Shown here: piece by piece, positions 14,186 to 14,941 of the stretch
Layout of the letters: each line of letters opens with the position of its first letter
Numbering within the stretch: the stretch's first letter is position 1
Assembly: GCA_017828835.1 (NCBI GenBank)
Contig: JAGAEK010000151.1
Span: 1-14,941, forward strand
DNA: 14,941 nt
Reading direction: 5' to 3'
Source of the DNA: Oscillospiraceae bacterium
Lineage (GTDB): Bacteria; Bacillota; Clostridia; Oscillospirales; Ruminococcaceae
Made by a program: the position numbers and the translations under genes
Notes under the pieces: generated by a model
The model's database searches: none
What the model was told of the DNA's origin: nothing
What the model saw: only the letters and a program-made list of their open reading frames with translations

Positions 14186-14941
14186 TTTTTTATCTTTCTG
14201 TATTTTTCTGCAAGATACAGTATTTTTTTATCAACAAGAACGTCCGCCTCGATACCGTCCGGCAAATATTCTTCCGAAAATACTTTTCCTTCTTCCCTTA
14301 TTTTTGCAGTTATTCCGGCGTCTGAATAAGGTATCTTCAATTTCATCCTTACCTGTGACGGCTCAAGCTCTCGGCTGATCTCACAAAGCAGCTTTTCAAT
14401 ACCTTCCCCCGAAATCGCACTTATCTCAACGACTTTTCCGTATTGTTCGCCCGTAAGCCGAGGCACTTCTTCCACAATATCGCATTTATTCAGCACCGTT
14501 ATCCTTCTCGTTTCACCGGCACCGAGCTCGTTCAGCAAATTTGTCGTAACTTCAAGCTCGTTGAGTAATTCCGGGCTCGATGCATCGCAAACGTTTATTA
14601 TCAAATCGGAATTTTTCGCTTCTTCAAGCGTCGATTTGAATGCCTCGATGAGCTGATGCGGCAATCTTCTTATGAATCCTACCGTATCAACAAGGATCAC
14701 CGTTCTGCCGTCCGGGAGTTCTATTCCTCTCGAAGTAAGGTCAAGGGTCGCAAAAAGCATATCCTTCGCCAAAACGCCGGCTCCGGTAAGCCGATTCAGC
14801 AACGTTGATTTTCCGGCGTTCGTATATCCGACTATCGCTGCGGTGATGACCCCGTTTTTCTTGCGTCTTTCTCTCAGCATCCCGCGCTTTTTTTCAAGCT
14901 CTTTCAGTTGCTCTTCAAGCGACGCTATCCTTCTCCTTATA
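14182..14941 (-). CDS. hflX: GTPase HflX (C-terminal part, cut by window edge)
   Basis: The reading frame runs without a stop from the window's right edge to the TAA at 14184-14182, giving 252 visible residues; the N-terminal HflX domain lies outside. An internal ATG at 14878-14880 is not the true start, because the preceding codons encode the basic coiled coil that always leads into the HflX G domain. Visible GTPase motifs, in fragment numbering, are GYTNAGKS (38-45), FATLD (63-67), DTVGF (85-89), NKCD (151-154) and SAISGEG (174-180), followed by the small C-terminal domain. RRLPHQLIEAFKSTLEEA is typical of HflX. The family binds the 50S ribosome and splits stalled or heat-damaged 70S ribosomes. 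It faces the glycosyltransferase gene tail to tail. Confidence 0.95.
   Translation of the reverse strand, partial: IRRRIASLEEQLKELEKKRGMLRERRKKNGVITAAIVGYTNAGKSTLLNRLTGAGVLAKDMLFATLDLTSRGIELPDGRTVILVDTVGFIRRLPHQLIEAFKSTLEEAKNSDLIINVCDASSPELLNELEVTTNLLNELGAGETRRITVLNKCDIVEEVPRLTGEQYGKVVEISAISGEGIEKLLCEISRELEPSQVRMKLKIPYSDAGITAKIREEGKVFSEEYLPDGIEADVLVDKKILYLAEKYRKIKN

Noticed and set aside
1..14941. CRISPR array, tRNA/rRNA genes, insertion sequences, phage or defence genes
   Set aside because: I saw no regular direct repeats, cloverleaf-like sequences, transposase motifs or terminal repeats. All sizeable frames are accounted for by housekeeping or envelope genes.

Overview
The window looks like chromosomal DNA of a low-to-mid GC anaerobic Firmicute, most likely an uncultured member of the Clostridia. 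The grounds are strong AGGAGG-type ribosome binding sites, frequent GTG and TTG starts, a bacterial V-type ATPase operon in the Enterococcus hirae ntp gene order, and Firmicute-type YfhO, HflX and HemW proteins. The genus cannot be named from the sequence. Gene density is high: no gap exceeds about 120 bases, and no tRNA, rRNA, CRISPR array, insertion sequence or phage gene is visible.

Layout. (1) Positions 1-1104 hold the 3' part of hemW, a radical SAM heme chaperone, cut by the window edge. (2) Positions 1221-9739 hold a nine-gene V/A-type ATPase operon in the order F(stalk, G/H-like)-I-K-E-C-G(F-type)-A-B-D. A good sigma-A-like promoter precedes it and a hairpin terminator follows it. Many genes overlap by 1-11 bases. 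Catalytic and ion-binding residues are intact. The proteolipid carries the residue set that binds sodium in the E. hirae rotor ring, so the enzyme is probably a Na+-translocating V-ATPase or ATP synthase. (3) Positions 9839-10432 hold a free-standing nitroreductase-family flavoprotein. (4) Positions 10511-14130 hold a two-gene unit: a YfhO-family GT-C membrane protein and a CsbB/GtrB-like polyprenyl-phosphate glycosyltransferase. This is the core of a cell-envelope glycosylation pathway. (5) Positions 14182-14941, on the minus strand, hold the C-terminal part of the GTPase gene hflX. It converges on the glycosyltransferase gene, with a bidirectional terminator between them.

How the genes work together. 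The ATPase genes encode one complex: catalytic head A3B3, rotor shaft D-F(NtpG)-C, rotor ring K, stator I, and peripheral stalks made of E and NtpF. Overlapping genes often encode subunits that touch each other, which suggests translational coupling. The glycosyltransferase pair fits the known scheme in which a GT2 enzyme loads a sugar on undecaprenyl phosphate, a flippase turns it over, and YfhO transfers it to an envelope polymer outside the cell. No flippase gene (GtcA-like) is in the window.

Most of the window is conserved housekeeping sequence. I found no evidence of a wholly new system. The points most worth a second look are the predicted sodium specificity, the YfhO/GT2 pair with its unusual acidic C-terminal tail, and the start-site correction for yfhO.
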